Below, in pieces: positions 24,717 through 33,503 of a DNA stretch of 64,000 nucleotides. A model generated the notes under the pieces. The model saw only the letters and a program-made list of their open reading frames with translations, ran no database searches and had not been told where the DNA came from. This DNA is from Pauljensenia sp902373545. Its GTDB lineage: Bacteria; Actinomycetota; Actinomycetes; Actinomycetales; Actinomycetaceae. Position numbers and translations under genes: made by a program. Within the stretch, counting starts at the first letter, position 1. Each line of letters opens with the position of its first letter. Location: contig NZ_JAPWAG010000009.1 of the NCBI RefSeq assembly GCF_041432775.1, forward strand, positions 1-64,000, read 5' to 3'.

Positions 24717-26114
24717 TCACAGCAGCTTGTTGGCCTTCATGTAGGCGGCCAGGTCGTCGTATTGGCCGTCACGGTTGCCGTACTCGACAATGTTGCGCGC
24801 CGAGGAGAACCACGGGCCCGCGCTGGGGCGCACCTGCTTGAGGGCGTTCGCAAAGTCCTGCATAGTCATCATGCGGACGGTGCCGGTGCGCAGGGAGTCC
24901 ATCATGGCGAACTCGGCGGCGCTGTCGACCAGGTGGGCCAGGTCCGCGCCGGTGAAGCCGTTGGTCTGGCGCACGAGGACGCCCAGGTCGATCCCCTCCA
25001 TGGGCCTGTCCTTCAGGTAGTGGTAGAGGATCGAGTGGCGCGCGGGCGCGTCGGGCGGCAGGACGGCGACGGATCGGTCGAAGCGCCCGGGCCTGCGCAG
25101 GGCGGGGTCCACGTCCCACGGCGTGTTCGTGGCTGCCAGGATGAACAGTCCTTCGTTGTCGGCACCGATGCCGTCCATTTCCATGAGGAGCTGGTTGGTG
25201 ACGCCTCGCCACGCGGCGCTGGTGGATTGGCTGCGCTTCTGCCCGATGGCGTCGATCTCATCGAGGAAGAGGACGACGGGCGCGTGCTTGCGGGCGGTGA
25301 CGAACAGGGAGTGGAGGTTCGCTTCGGAGTTGCCGATGAACTGGTCGAGGATGTCGGTGAGGGTGACGTTGATAAAGGACGCACCGATCTCGCCGGCGAG
25401 CGCACGCGCGATGTAGGTTTTGCCGCATCCCGGGGGGCCGTAGAGCATGAGTCCACCCTTGAGGCTCTTGCCGTAGAGCCTGCGGAGTTCGGGGTTGCGC
25501 AGGGGCGCCAGGAACGCCATGTTGAGGCGGTCTTTGACGTCTTGCATGCCGCCGACGTCAGCCAGGGTGGAGGTGGCAATTTCGACGTCCCACACGTCCT
25601 CGGCGGCGGGCGGTGCCTCGTTGTAGACGGGTTCGGCACCGTTGACGAAGGCGGGCGCGGGGCCGCCGACCTGTTCCTCGGCGCTGCGCCAGTCGAAGTT
25701 CTGCGACTCGCCTCCCTGGGTGGGTGTGTTCGACGAGGCCGGGGTGGCCTCGTCGGCTCCGCTGCCCGAGGCCGGGGTGGCCTCGTCGGCTCCGCTGCCC
25801 GAGGCCGGTGCTGACTTCTGGGGCGCGGGCGCGGTCGGCGTATCCGCGGGCTGAGGGGTCGCGGCGGGGGCTGCCATGGCCTCGGCGGTGGGAGCGACCT
25901 GCGCGGGGGCCTCGGGAACGCCCAGGGCCGAGCGCATGAGGGCGGCGGCGCGCTCGTTGGTCGGCTCGGAGGCGAGGACGACGCCGAGGTGGGGAACAGC
26001 GTCGGTGCCTCGCCCGTCGGCGATCAGGAGTTCAGCGAGGTGCAGGCGCAGCGGGACGTCCCCTGGTCGATCGCTAACGACGGCCGTGAGGGAGTCAATG
26101 AGGGGATTCGTCAT
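24717..26114 (-). CDS. AAA+ ATPase with TPR-like N-terminus
   Basis: A 465-residue protein. Residues 1-60 form a TPR-like helical region ('LRLHLAELLIADGRGTDAVPHLG'). A disordered Ala/Pro/Ser linker with a perfect 11-residue repeat (ASGSGADEATP, twice) follows. The AAA+ domain starts near residue 190: Walker A GPPGCGKT, Walker B LFLDEIDAIG, sensor 1 LAATNTPWDVD and arginine finger RRPGRFDR. The closest relatives are single-domain CDC48/FtsH/Vps4-like ATPases. The start at 26114 is preferred over the frame beginning 10 codons earlier. It probably works with the two TPR membrane proteins on either side. Confidence 0.85.
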   Translation of the reverse strand: MTNPLIDSLTAVVSDRPGDVPLRLHLAELLIADGRGTDAVPHLGVVLASEPTNERAAALMRSALGVPEAPAQVAPTAEAMAAPAATPQPADTPTAPAPQKSAPASGSGADEATPASGSGADEATPASSNTPTQGGESQNFDWRSAEEQVGGPAPAFVNGAEPVYNEAPPAAEDVWDVEIATSTLADVGGMQDVKDRLNMAFLAPLRNPELRRLYGKSLKGGLMLYGPPGCGKTYIARALAGEIGASFINVTLTDILDQFIGNSEANLHSLFVTARKHAPVVLFLDEIDAIGQKRSQSTSAAWRGVTNQLLMEMDGIGADNEGLFILAATNTPWDVDPALRRPGRFDRSVAVLPPDAPARHSILYHYLKDRPMEGIDLGVLVRQTNGFTGADLAHLVDSAAEFAMMDSLRTGTVRMMTMQDFANALKQVRPSAGPWFSSARNIVEYGNRDGQYDDLAAYMKANKLL

Positions 26115-26173
26115 GCCCCCAAGCCTACCGGGCGGTTGCCTCATCTCCGTCCCGAATGCGGCGGTGGGCTACC

Positions 26174-27133
26174 CTACCCGATGCCGATCATGATGCATAT
26201 GAGGAAGAAGCCGACGATGGCGGCGATGTACAACGAGGTGACAGCGTTGGAAAAAAACTCGGGGAATCGGCTCCACAGGCGCATGAAGGACAGTCGCACG
26301 CCTCGCGGCAAGGTTCGGTTGAACGTGGAGATCTGGACAGCCACGTAGACGCGAATACTGACGACCGAGGCGACGTACAGCAGGAAGACCCCCCAGTAGG
26401 CGCCGGGGAATAGGAATCGGGCGACGAACAGGTCGAAGAGTAGGCAGCACAGGCCGGAGATAGCGGCGACTTTCCCGCCTTTGGGCAGCACGGCGCGGAT
26501 GCGGCGCAGCATGGTGCGGTAGGCGGCGGAGACGGCGGGTTGCATCTCGATAGCGTAGGAGGAGCGCACCACTCCCTTGAGGGGGCAGGCCAGGGAGTCG
26601 AAGGCGAACTTGGCTTCGTCCAGGTCCGGGTCATTGTCCTTGGCGCGACGGAACGCCCACTGTGCGACGTTAGGATCGATGGGCTCCCACAGGGCGCCGT
26701 AGGCCATCAGGAACTCGACGTCGTCGACAAAGCTATTGACGGCAACCTGCGAGACGGGCAGCGCCTCCTCGTAGCGCCCGAGGTCAACGAGGCACAAGGT
26801 CAGCTCGCGGGCAATCTCGGGAGATTGGGGATGGAGGCGCATGCCAGCCGAGGCCACCGCCGCGGCGTCGGCCACCAGCCCCTGTCGGCGCTGGGCCCGG
26901 GCCATGAGGGCGAAGGGCGCAGCCATGTCGTCGCCGTAGGAGTGGGCGCGCGTCGCGTATTCCTCACACAGGGGGTAGCGGCCGAGGCGGTCGGCGCAGG
27001 CGGCGGCCTGAATGTCGCGCCGGTAACAGGCGTCCTCGCCGATGACGTCGATGGCCTCGAGGATACTCAGGGCCGCCCGGTAGTCGCGGGCGGCAATCGC
27101 GGCATCAGCGTCAGCAAAGGTAGGCGTCGTCAT
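26174..27133 (-). CDS. TPR-like protein with C-terminal membrane segments, paralogue
   Basis: A 319-residue protein starting MTTPTFADADAAIAARDY. Helical repeat units occupy residues 1-190 ('YRAALSILEAIDVIGEDACYRR', 'CEEYATRAHSYGDDMAAPFALMARAQR'). Two pairs of hydrophobic segments occupy the last 110 or so residues and contain 'VAVQISTFNRTLPRGVRLSFMRLWSRFPEF'. The layout mirrors the gene at 23597-24676. It is the first gene of the trio and lies divergent to nrdF. Confidence 0.72.
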   Translation of the reverse strand: MTTPTFADADAAIAARDYRAALSILEAIDVIGEDACYRRDIQAAACADRLGRYPLCEEYATRAHSYGDDMAAPFALMARAQRRQGLVADAAAVASAGMRLHPQSPEIARELTLCLVDLGRYEEALPVSQVAVNSFVDDVEFLMAYGALWEPIDPNVAQWAFRRAKDNDPDLDEAKFAFDSLACPLKGVVRSSYAIEMQPAVSAAYRTMLRRIRAVLPKGGKVAAISGLCCLLFDLFVARFLFPGAYWGVFLLYVASVVSIRVYVAVQISTFNRTLPRGVRLSFMRLWSRFPEFFSNAVTSLYIAAIVGFFLICIMIGIG

Positions 27134-27324
27134 GGCCGATACGATACCGCTCCACCCGGCATCTCGTGGGTGCGTCCACGAACAACCCATCCGCGTCCGT
27201 GAGTTTGTCTACGAGACTCGGCCGGGCGCTTCAGAGCACCCACCTCACCCCACGGGTATCCTGGTGGGAGCACGCGAGGTCGCCCCGGCCTCGTCCGTCC
27301 GACACTGTACGTAGAGGAGCCCCC

Positions 27325-28287
27325 ATGGCGACCGAGCCCGTGTTCGAGGCCATCAACTGGAACAAGATCCAAGACGACAAGGACCTTGAGGTCTGGGATC
27401 GCCTGACGGGTAACTTCTGGCTGCCTGAGAAGATTCCGCTCTCCAACGACCTGCCGAGCTGGAAGACCCTCACCAAGGACGAGCAGCTCATGACGAACCG
27501 CGTGTTCACGGGCCTGACCCTGCTGGACACGCTCCAGGGCACGGTCGGCGCGGTGTCGCTGATCCCGGACGCGCGCACCCCGCACGAGGAGGCCGTCTAC
27601 ACGAACATTGCGTTCATGGAGTCGGTGCACGCCAAGTCCTACTCGTCGATCTTCTCCACCCTGCTGTCCACGGAGGAAATCAACGAGTCCTTCCGCTGGT
27701 CCAACGAGAACGCGGCCCTGCAGAAGAAGGCCGAGATCATCAAGTCGTACTACGACGGCGACGACCCGGAGAAGCGCAAGGTCGCCTCGACGATGCTCGA
27801 GTCCTTCCTGTTCTACTCGGGCTTCTACGCGCCCATGTACTGGAGCTCGCACGCCAAGCTGACGAACACGGCTGACCTGATCCGCCTCATCATCCGCGAC
27901 GAGGCCGTCCACGGCTACTACATCGGCTACAAGTACCAGCTGGCCGTGAACGAGTCGAGCCAGGAGCGCCAGGACGACCTGCACGACTACACGTACTCGC
28001 TGCTGTACGAGCTCTACGAGAACGAAGAACAGTACACGGAGGACCTGTACGATCCGCTCGGCCTGACCGAGGACGTCAAGAAGTTCCTGCGTTACAACGC
28101 GAACAAGGCGCTCATGAACCTGGGGTACGAGGCCCTGTTCCCGCACGACGCGACCGACGTGAACCCCGCGATCCTGGCGGCCCTGAGCCCCAACGCGGAC
28201 GAGAACCACGACTTCTTCTCGGGTTCCGGCTCGTCCTACGTGATGGGCGAGGTCGTGGACACCGAGGACGAGGACTGGGACTTCTGA
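27325..28287 (+). CDS. nrdF: Class Ib ribonucleotide reductase, small subunit
   Basis: A 320-residue radical-generating subunit. 'INWNKIQDDKDLEVWDRLTGNFWLPEKIPLSND' is the NrdF N-terminal signature. Metal ligands are in 'FMESVHAKSYS' and 'IIRDEAVHGYYIG', and the C-terminal tail 'DEDWDF' docks in NrdE. GAGGAG lies six bases before the ATG. It is separated from nrdHIE by 19 kb and is on the opposite strand, although it is the obligate partner. A perfect hairpin follows the gene. Confidence 0.95.
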   Translation: MATEPVFEAINWNKIQDDKDLEVWDRLTGNFWLPEKIPLSNDLPSWKTLTKDEQLMTNRVFTGLTLLDTLQGTVGAVSLIPDARTPHEEAVYTNIAFMESVHAKSYSSIFSTLLSTEEINESFRWSNENAALQKKAEIIKSYYDGDDPEKRKVASTMLESFLFYSGFYAPMYWSSHAKLTNTADLIRLIIRDEAVHGYYIGYKYQLAVNESSQERQDDLHDYTYSLLYELYENEEQYTEDLYDPLGLTEDVKKFLRYNANKALMNLGYEALFPHDATDVNPAILAALSPNADENHDFFSGSGSSYVMGEVVDTEDEDWDF

Positions 28288-28293
28288 TCCTGC

Positions 28294-28323
28294 CAACGCG
28301 GCCGGGCGCGCCCGGCCGCGTTG
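28294..28323 (+). terminator. nrdF terminator, 30-bp perfect palindrome
   Basis: CAACGCGGCCGGGCG meets its exact complement with no loop bases left over, starting six bases after the nrdF stop. Its right arm followed by TCTGTGC recurs twice in the repeat array downstream, so this terminator seems to be part of what was duplicated there. Confidence 0.8.
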
Positions 28324-28400
28324 TCTGTGCGTGGCCCGGCAGTGTCGTGTGCCCGGCCACGTCGTCTATACGCTCCCTTTCCTGGGTCACTCACCCAAAA

Positions 28401-28507
28401 GTCGCACGTAATTTAACACGGTCATTTTTCGACATAGCCCACAAACGTTGCAATTCCAACGACCCGATTTCAATATTTGAAATAATCGCAAGGGAATTAC
28501 GTGCGAC
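28401..28507 (+). repeat. 107-bp hairpin element, copy 5
   Basis: Intact termini and both internal hairpins; ATTTCAATATTTGAAAT is a perfect palindrome here. First unit of a three-unit array with pitch 229 then 239 bases. Confidence 0.85.
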
Positions 28508-28629
28508 ATTGTTGAGGAACTACGGGACCACGGGACCACGACTGCAAGAATCTGGCGTGTGCACGACGCGGGCGCACGCCCGGCCGCGTTGTCTGTGCAC
28601 GCTCCCTTTCCTGGGTCCCCCACCCAAAA

Positions 28630-28736
28630 GTCGCACGTAATTTAACACGGTCATTTTTCGACATAGCCCACAAACGTTGCAATTCCAACGACTCGATTTC
28701 AATGTTTGAAATAATCGCAAGGGAATTACGTGCGAC
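28630..28736 (+). repeat. 107-bp hairpin element, copy 6
   Basis: Differs from copy 5 at a handful of positions; the right internal hairpin carries ATGTT in place of ATATT. The following flank (GTTGAGGAACTACGGGACC) matches that of copy 5. Confidence 0.85.
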
Positions 28737-28868
28737 ATTGTTGAGGAACTACGGGACCACGACTGCAGGAATCTGGCGTATGCAAGACGCGGACGCACGA
28801 CGCGGCCACATCGTGTGCCCGGCCGCGTTTTCTGTGCGCGCTCCCTTTCCTCGGCTACTCACCCAAAA

Positions 28869-28975
28869 GTCGCACGTAATTTAACACGGTCATTTTTCGA
28901 CGTAGCCCACAAACGTTGCAATTCCAACGACTCCATTTCAATGTTTGAAATAATCGCAAGGGAATTACGTGCGAC
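28869..28975 (+). repeat. 107-bp hairpin element, copy 7
   Basis: Third unit of the array. It is followed by a GTGGAGCC/GCAGAGCC low-complexity tract and then by the terminator of the surface-protein gene. Together the three units fill 28324-29040, and no gene is seen there. Confidence 0.85.
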
Positions 28976-29043
28976 ATTGTTGAGGAACCACTCCGTGGAG
29001 CCCCAGAGCCGCAGAGCCGTGGAGCCGTGGAGCCGCAGAACAA

Positions 29044-29075
29044 CGGGGGTGTCCGCCGTGTAGCGAACACCCCCG
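29044..29075 (-). terminator. Terminator of the surface-protein gene
   Basis: CGGGGGTGT and ACACCCCCG enclose a 14-base loop 24 bases beyond the minus-strand stop codon. Confidence 0.65.
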
Positions 29076-29098
29076 ATGAGCGGTATCACGATCCGCGA

Positions 29099-31720
29099 CT
29101 ACTTGGCCATCGCGTACTCCTTGCGGCGCATCCCGCACCCGCCGGCCAGGCCGACCAGGCCCGCGGCCACCGCGAGGTAGGGGTAGATGCCACCGGCGCC
29201 AGCCTTGGGCAGCTCGCCGACCTGTGTGTCGACGACGCGGATACCCGGCAGGGCGGCGTCACCGCTGGCATCAGCGTCGGCGGGCAGGACTCGCACGGAG
29301 GTGAAGCCTTGGTCCGGTCCGTAGTCGGCCACGACGACGGTCGAACGCGCGTCATCGGTCCCAACCTCGATATGGAAGGGAACGGGGCGCGGCAGCAGGA
29401 CGTGCCCTGCGGGCGCGCGGGTCTCCACGAGCCAGTAGGTGACGCCCTTCTCCAGGGACGAGACCACGAAGCTGGATCCACCATCAAGTACGCTGACCGG
29501 GGTCCCGTTGAGCTCCGCGTTGTCGTAGATCGCGAAAGCAGCGCCGTCGAGCGGATACGTTCCGTCGTCGTTCGGGGTGCCGACCGGCTGTGTTCCGGCC
29601 TTCTCGACGCGGATCGAGCGCGGGCGAGCGGGCGCACAGGCCTCGTTGTTGGCGCTACCGTCGTGGTCCTTGGGGCCGGCGACCTCGTTGTAGAGGCCGT
29701 GGCCCGGAACGAGGCGCTCGTTTTCGGTGCGGCACTCGAGCAGCGATTCCTTGTAGCCCTCGGCGCTCTTGTCGCGCGCGACGCGGAAGCGGATGAACCA
29801 CGTGACGGAGGCGCCCGGCTCGATGTCGGTCCCCTCGGTCAGGACGTAGTTTTCGGTCGGGGCCAGCTCGGGGACCCGATCAATGTCCTCCGGCTCGGTG
29901 GTGATGCGCGCGGATTGCACGGTCAGGCCCGGCGCGAAGTCGGGGCGATCCACCACCCAGCCCGTCGAGCCCTTCACGTTGCCATCGTTGGTCGCGGTAA
30001 TGCGGTAGGTGACGGTGATGTCGTCAGTCGTCGCGCCATCAACGCCGTCCAGTTCCTTTTTCAGGCGCAGATTCGGGGATTGCAGCTGGTTGGTGAAGGT
30101 ACAGGTGATCGGCAGTGCCGCGGCGGACGAGGCCGGGGCAACCTCCGAGAAGTCGACACCGCCGGTGGTCGCATCGCGGGTGACGTTCACGCGCTCACCC
30201 ACGCCATTCAGGCAGGTCACATCCGTCATGGCCCACACCGGCGAGCCCGACAGCTCGCTGGTCTCCCACGTGGGCCCGAAGTAGCCGGGCTTCGGGGAGT
30301 ATCCGGGCAGGACGGGGCCGGTCTCGGCGATCACGAACTTCGACTGGCCGGGGATGAAGGCTTTGTAGCCGGAGGTGGCGGAGCTGTTCTCCCCGTAGCC
30401 CGTGGGGGTGAGCTGAGACTCCGAGAAGGAGCCGTCAGCCACGAAGCCATCGGCGGCCACCACCGTCGTATCCGGCGTGCCGGTCATGCCGCTCCAGCCA
30501 TCGACAGCCCGCGTCGTGAAGGTGAAGGGAGGGATAGTCCCGCCCACGCCCTCGGAGTCCTCCGTGATCGCCTTGGCGACGCGCACGTAGCGCTCCTGTT
30601 GGAACGAGCCATACATACAACCAAATGACGACCTGTTCTCCTTCGTGACGAACGTCGCCACCGGCTCCACGCCCGCCGGTGGCTGGGCGGGGCAGTTGCC
30701 GTCCGCGTTGGGCACGAAACCGTAGATGAAGAGGCGGTGCGGCATCCCGTTGATCATGACGGTCTTCTCAGACGTGGTCTTACGGATCGTCAGGATGTCG
30801 TCAGAGCCGGGAGTCTGGCCAGGAGCACCCGCATTCTCGGGGTACTTCCAGGGTTCCCTGTTCGCGGCGGGCGGGTTGGGATTCTTGTAGATGTCCGTAT
30901 CACCCTTGCCCGCGCCCACGTACTTGTGGCAGTACCAGGTAACCTTATCCCCGCGCTTACGCGCCTTGTAGGGCGCGCCGGGAGGACAGTAGGTCCCACT
31001 GGCTGCGTCTTTGTACTCGTAGGGGCCACCCGCGCGGGGCACCGCGGTCGTCTCCGTGTCGTTGTCGGTTTCCTGCTGGTCGAAGGGGAAGGACTCCTCC
31101 AGGTCTCCGATGCGCACATCGAAGGTAGAGTGCACCCAGCCGTTCCACGTAAGAATCGTGAAATTGTTGTGGCGCACGGCCCCGATCAGGAAGGGCTCGC
31201 CCAGCGTCACCGTTCCGGGATCGTTGGGCTTGAAGCCCAGAGCACTCGTCGTGGAGGCGGAGATGTAGTACGGACTGTATTCAGCAGTAGCTGTGTAGGG
31301 CTTGCCTCGAACGATGTAGGACCAGTAGTCCCCACTCTCAGCCACAGATGCTTTCAGCCACGGCTGAACCTGTGTGCCGCTGGTGTGCTTGATCGACGAC
31401 TGGTTCGGGTCGCTCGAGTTGTAGCGCGACTGGCCGCGCACGACACCGAAGTAGCCGTTGTCGGGCACGAAGGTTGTGCGATCTCCTTCAGTGTTGTTGA
31501 TGACGGTGGCACCGATACGTCCCTCGGCGCGATTGAAGGACGTCGTGATCGCGCCCGGCGTTTCGAGCGGCGCCTCGGCGCGCGTCGGCTCAACGGTGGC
31601 CGTCAGCGCGGGTAGGGCGGCCGCAGCGGCGACGAGGCCTGCTGCCAGGGCGCGGCCGATATATCGGCGCGGTCGTCGCACCGGTCGAGACCGGTGCTGA
31701 ATGGGTGTGATGTCGTTCAT
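29099..31720 (-). CDS. LPKAG-anchored surface protein with SpaA-like domain
   Basis: An 873-residue exported wall protein. A basic N-terminus and hydrophobic core ('GRALAAGLVAAAAALPALTATV') form the signal peptide. The long middle part is Cys-poor and rich in strand-forming sequence. Residues 560-680 look like a DUF11/isopeptide-type repeat ('VTYRITATNDGNVKGSTGWVVDRP'). Residues 700-790 form a SpaA/prealbumin-like domain ('SIRVEKAG' to 'TYWLVETRAPAGH', with the usual Glu). The C-terminus is LPKAG, a hydrophobic span and the basic tail MRRKEYAMAK, a sortase signal with Ala in place of Thr. A ribosome site GGGGG lies before the ATG. Likely an adhesin or pilus-tip-like protein. Confidence 0.85.
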   Translation of the reverse strand: MNDITPIQHRSRPVRRPRRYIGRALAAGLVAAAAALPALTATVEPTRAEAPLETPGAITTSFNRAEGRIGATVINNTEGDRTTFVPDNGYFGVVRGQSRYNSSDPNQSSIKHTSGTQVQPWLKASVAESGDYWSYIVRGKPYTATAEYSPYYISASTTSALGFKPNDPGTVTLGEPFLIGAVRHNNFTILTWNGWVHSTFDVRIGDLEESFPFDQQETDNDTETTAVPRAGGPYEYKDAASGTYCPPGAPYKARKRGDKVTWYCHKYVGAGKGDTDIYKNPNPPAANREPWKYPENAGAPGQTPGSDDILTIRKTTSEKTVMINGMPHRLFIYGFVPNADGNCPAQPPAGVEPVATFVTKENRSSFGCMYGSFQQERYVRVAKAITEDSEGVGGTIPPFTFTTRAVDGWSGMTGTPDTTVVAADGFVADGSFSESQLTPTGYGENSSATSGYKAFIPGQSKFVIAETGPVLPGYSPKPGYFGPTWETSELSGSPVWAMTDVTCLNGVGERVNVTRDATTGGVDFSEVAPASSAAALPITCTFTNQLQSPNLRLKKELDGVDGATTDDITVTYRITATNDGNVKGSTGWVVDRPDFAPGLTVQSARITTEPEDIDRVPELAPTENYVLTEGTDIEPGASVTWFIRFRVARDKSAEGYKESLLECRTENERLVPGHGLYNEVAGPKDHDGSANNEACAPARPRSIRVEKAGTQPVGTPNDDGTYPLDGAAFAIYDNAELNGTPVSVLDGGSSFVVSSLEKGVTYWLVETRAPAGHVLLPRPVPFHIEVGTDDARSTVVVADYGPDQGFTSVRVLPADADASGDAALPGIRVVDTQVGELPKAGAGGIYPYLAVAAGLVGLAGGCGMRRKEYAMAK

Positions 31721-32295
31721 GGTTCCCCCCAGGATGCCAATGGTTACTGACTCACCCTATCAATTATCTAATAATCGTGCGCCAGACGTGGGCACATCTC
31801 TCATTTGGCCCCCGACCTGCACGTTTGTGACAAGTCTTTCAATACTTCCAGCCCTTACCTTTTCCATACAATTAACCGCATGGCGACAATGACACAAAGG
31901 ATCCTGACCACCCTCACAATTCCACCGCCACAAGCGATAGCGCGGCCACCCTGTCAACACCACACGCAGACACGCCCCACAAAGACTTCAACCACGCTTC
32001 AAACAGAACAAGGTCGCGACACTCGCTCGATCAGACCCAGATATCCTGTTACCTCCCACACACTTATCGTCACACATGCACCACCTGCACCATGTGCAAC
32101 AAGCGCATCACGAGCGAGTATTCCCCGACATAACGGGCATCTCGCGAATAACACCGAGCAATAGCCGATCGCGAACATCCCGACACTTACAACCCCACGA
32201 CCACCCGCGACAGTTAGACTGGGACAGGGAGCGCATAGCTTCCACACAGTCCGTACGTCGCGCACAAGGCGCGGGGGAATGAGGAGTGCACGATT
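31721..32295. other. AT-richer divergent promoter spacer
   Basis: This 575-base spacer separates the surface-protein gene from the kinase/cell-wall operon and must hold both promoters. It is clearly poorer in GC than its surroundings, especially 31740-31900 (ATCAATTATCTAATAATCG). I see no gene, strong hairpin or recognisable operator. The only open frame over 100 codons, on the plus strand, has no ribosome site or family features. Confidence 0.45.
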
Positions 32296-32997
32296 ATGAG
32301 TATCTTCGACCGCTTTGAGAGCGCCGTCGAGAGAGGCGTCAACGGCGCCTTCTCGCGCGTGTTCCGGTCGGGGATTAAGCCCGTGGACATCACCACGGCG
32401 ATCCGCCGCGCCATGGACGATTCTGTCCAGGAAGTCTCCGCGTCGCGCATCATCGCAGCGAACCACTTCACCGTCTACGCCTCACGCGAAGACCTTTTCT
32501 CCCTAGAAGCGTCGCTCGACGTCCTCGCCGACGAATTCGCCCAGCAGGCGACCGAGCACGCCTCCACCAACGACTACTCCCTCATCGGCCCCGTCAGCGT
32601 CGAATTCGTCGCCGACCCCTCCGAGCCCAGCGGGACCCTCAAGGTTGCCGCGGAAAACCGCAGGGGTGCCGCCGCCCCCGCCACGGCCTCGTCCGCGTCC
32701 CCCGAACACCCCATCATTGACGTCGACGGCGACAAGTGGCTCCTCACCGAGCCCGTCACCGTCATCGGCCGCGGCTCCGAAGCCGACATCGTCGTCAATG
32801 ACTCCGGCGTCTCGCGCCGCCACCTTGAACTTCGCATCACCCCCACCGGAGTGATCGCGACCGACCTGGGCTCCACCAACGGATCCTTCGTCGAAGGCCA
32901 CCGAATCGACGCAGCGACTCTGCTCGACGGCAACCAGATCGTTATCGGACGAACCAAGATCCTCTTCTGGACCCACCCAGACCAGAGCGGAGTTTAA
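32296..32997 (+). CDS. fhaA: FhaA, DUF3662 plus FHA domain protein
   Basis: A 233-residue signalling adaptor. Residues 1-120 are the FhaA N-terminal domain (DUF3662: 'MSIFDRFESAVERGVNGAFSRVFRSGIKPVDI'). The C-terminal FHA domain binds phosphothreonine and shows 'IGRGSEADIVVNDSGVSRRHLEL' and 'DLGSTNGSFVEG'. In mycobacteria FhaA binds phosphorylated MviN and coordinates lipid II flipping with PknB. First gene of a seven-gene plus-strand operon. GAGGAG lies nine bases before the ATG. Confidence 0.94.
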   Translation: MSIFDRFESAVERGVNGAFSRVFRSGIKPVDITTAIRRAMDDSVQEVSASRIIAANHFTVYASREDLFSLEASLDVLADEFAQQATEHASTNDYSLIGPVSVEFVADPSEPSGTLKVAAENRRGAAAPATASSASPEHPIIDVDGDKWLLTEPVTVIGRGSEADIVVNDSGVSRRHLELRITPTGVIATDLGSTNGSFVEGHRIDAATLLDGNQIVIGRTKILFWTHPDQSGV

Positions 32998-33001
32998 TGA
33001 A

Positions 33002-33502
33002 GTGACCACAGACCTCGCATTTACCGTTTTTCGCATCGGGTTCCTGGTGCTGCTCTGGCTCCTCGTGCTCGCGGCCGTCAACACGCTGCGACGCGACATC
33101 TTCGGCACCGTCGTGACCCCGCGCGGCAAGGGGCGCGACAAGGCCGCTTCGCGCCGCAAGGCCTCGCGTACCAAGCGCAAGAACAAGAAGCGCACGTCCT
33201 CCAACCCCCTGGCCCCCAAGGACCTCCTGGTCACCGGCGGGCCGCTCGTGGGTACCATGCTGCCCCTCGGCGAAGCGCCCATCGTCATCGGCCGATCCCC
33301 CGCATGCACCCTCGTGCTCGAAGACGAGTACGCCTCCAGCCGCCACGCCGCGCTCACCCCGCAAGCCGACGGCTGGTGGATCGAAGACCTCTCCAGCCGA
33401 AACGGCACGTTCATCGACGACGAGCGATTGAGCGCACCGCGCCAGCTCAAGACTGGCGACATCATCCGTATCGGCCAGACGACTCTCGAATTGGTGGGTT
33501 GA
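33002..33502 (+). CDS. fhaB: FhaB, membrane-anchored FHA protein
   Basis: A 166-residue protein with one N-terminal membrane segment ('FRIGFLVLLWLLVLAAVN'), a basic linker and a C-terminal FHA domain ('VIGRSPACTLVLEDEYASSRHAAL', 'DLSSRNGTFIDDERL'). FhaB (FipA in mycobacteria) links kinase signalling to the division machinery. It starts with GTG four bases after the fhaA stop and ends one base before pstP. Confidence 0.92.
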   Translation: MTTDLAFTVFRIGFLVLLWLLVLAAVNTLRRDIFGTVVTPRGKGRDKAASRRKASRTKRKNKKRTSSNPLAPKDLLVTGGPLVGTMLPLGEAPIVIGRSPACTLVLEDEYASSRHAALTPQADGWWIEDLSSRNGTFIDDERLSAPRQLKTGDIIRIGQTTLELVG

Positions 33503-33503
33503 T

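Noticed and set aside
27302..27317. NrdR-like box ACACTGTACGTAGAGG before nrdF
   Set aside because: It runs into the ribosome site, lacks a partner at 31-33 bases and matches poorly at its right half.
31805..32164. 119-codon open frame in the spacer before fhaA
   Set aside because: No ribosome site, a Thr/His/Pro-heavy product and no domain. It lies in an AT-richer promoter region.
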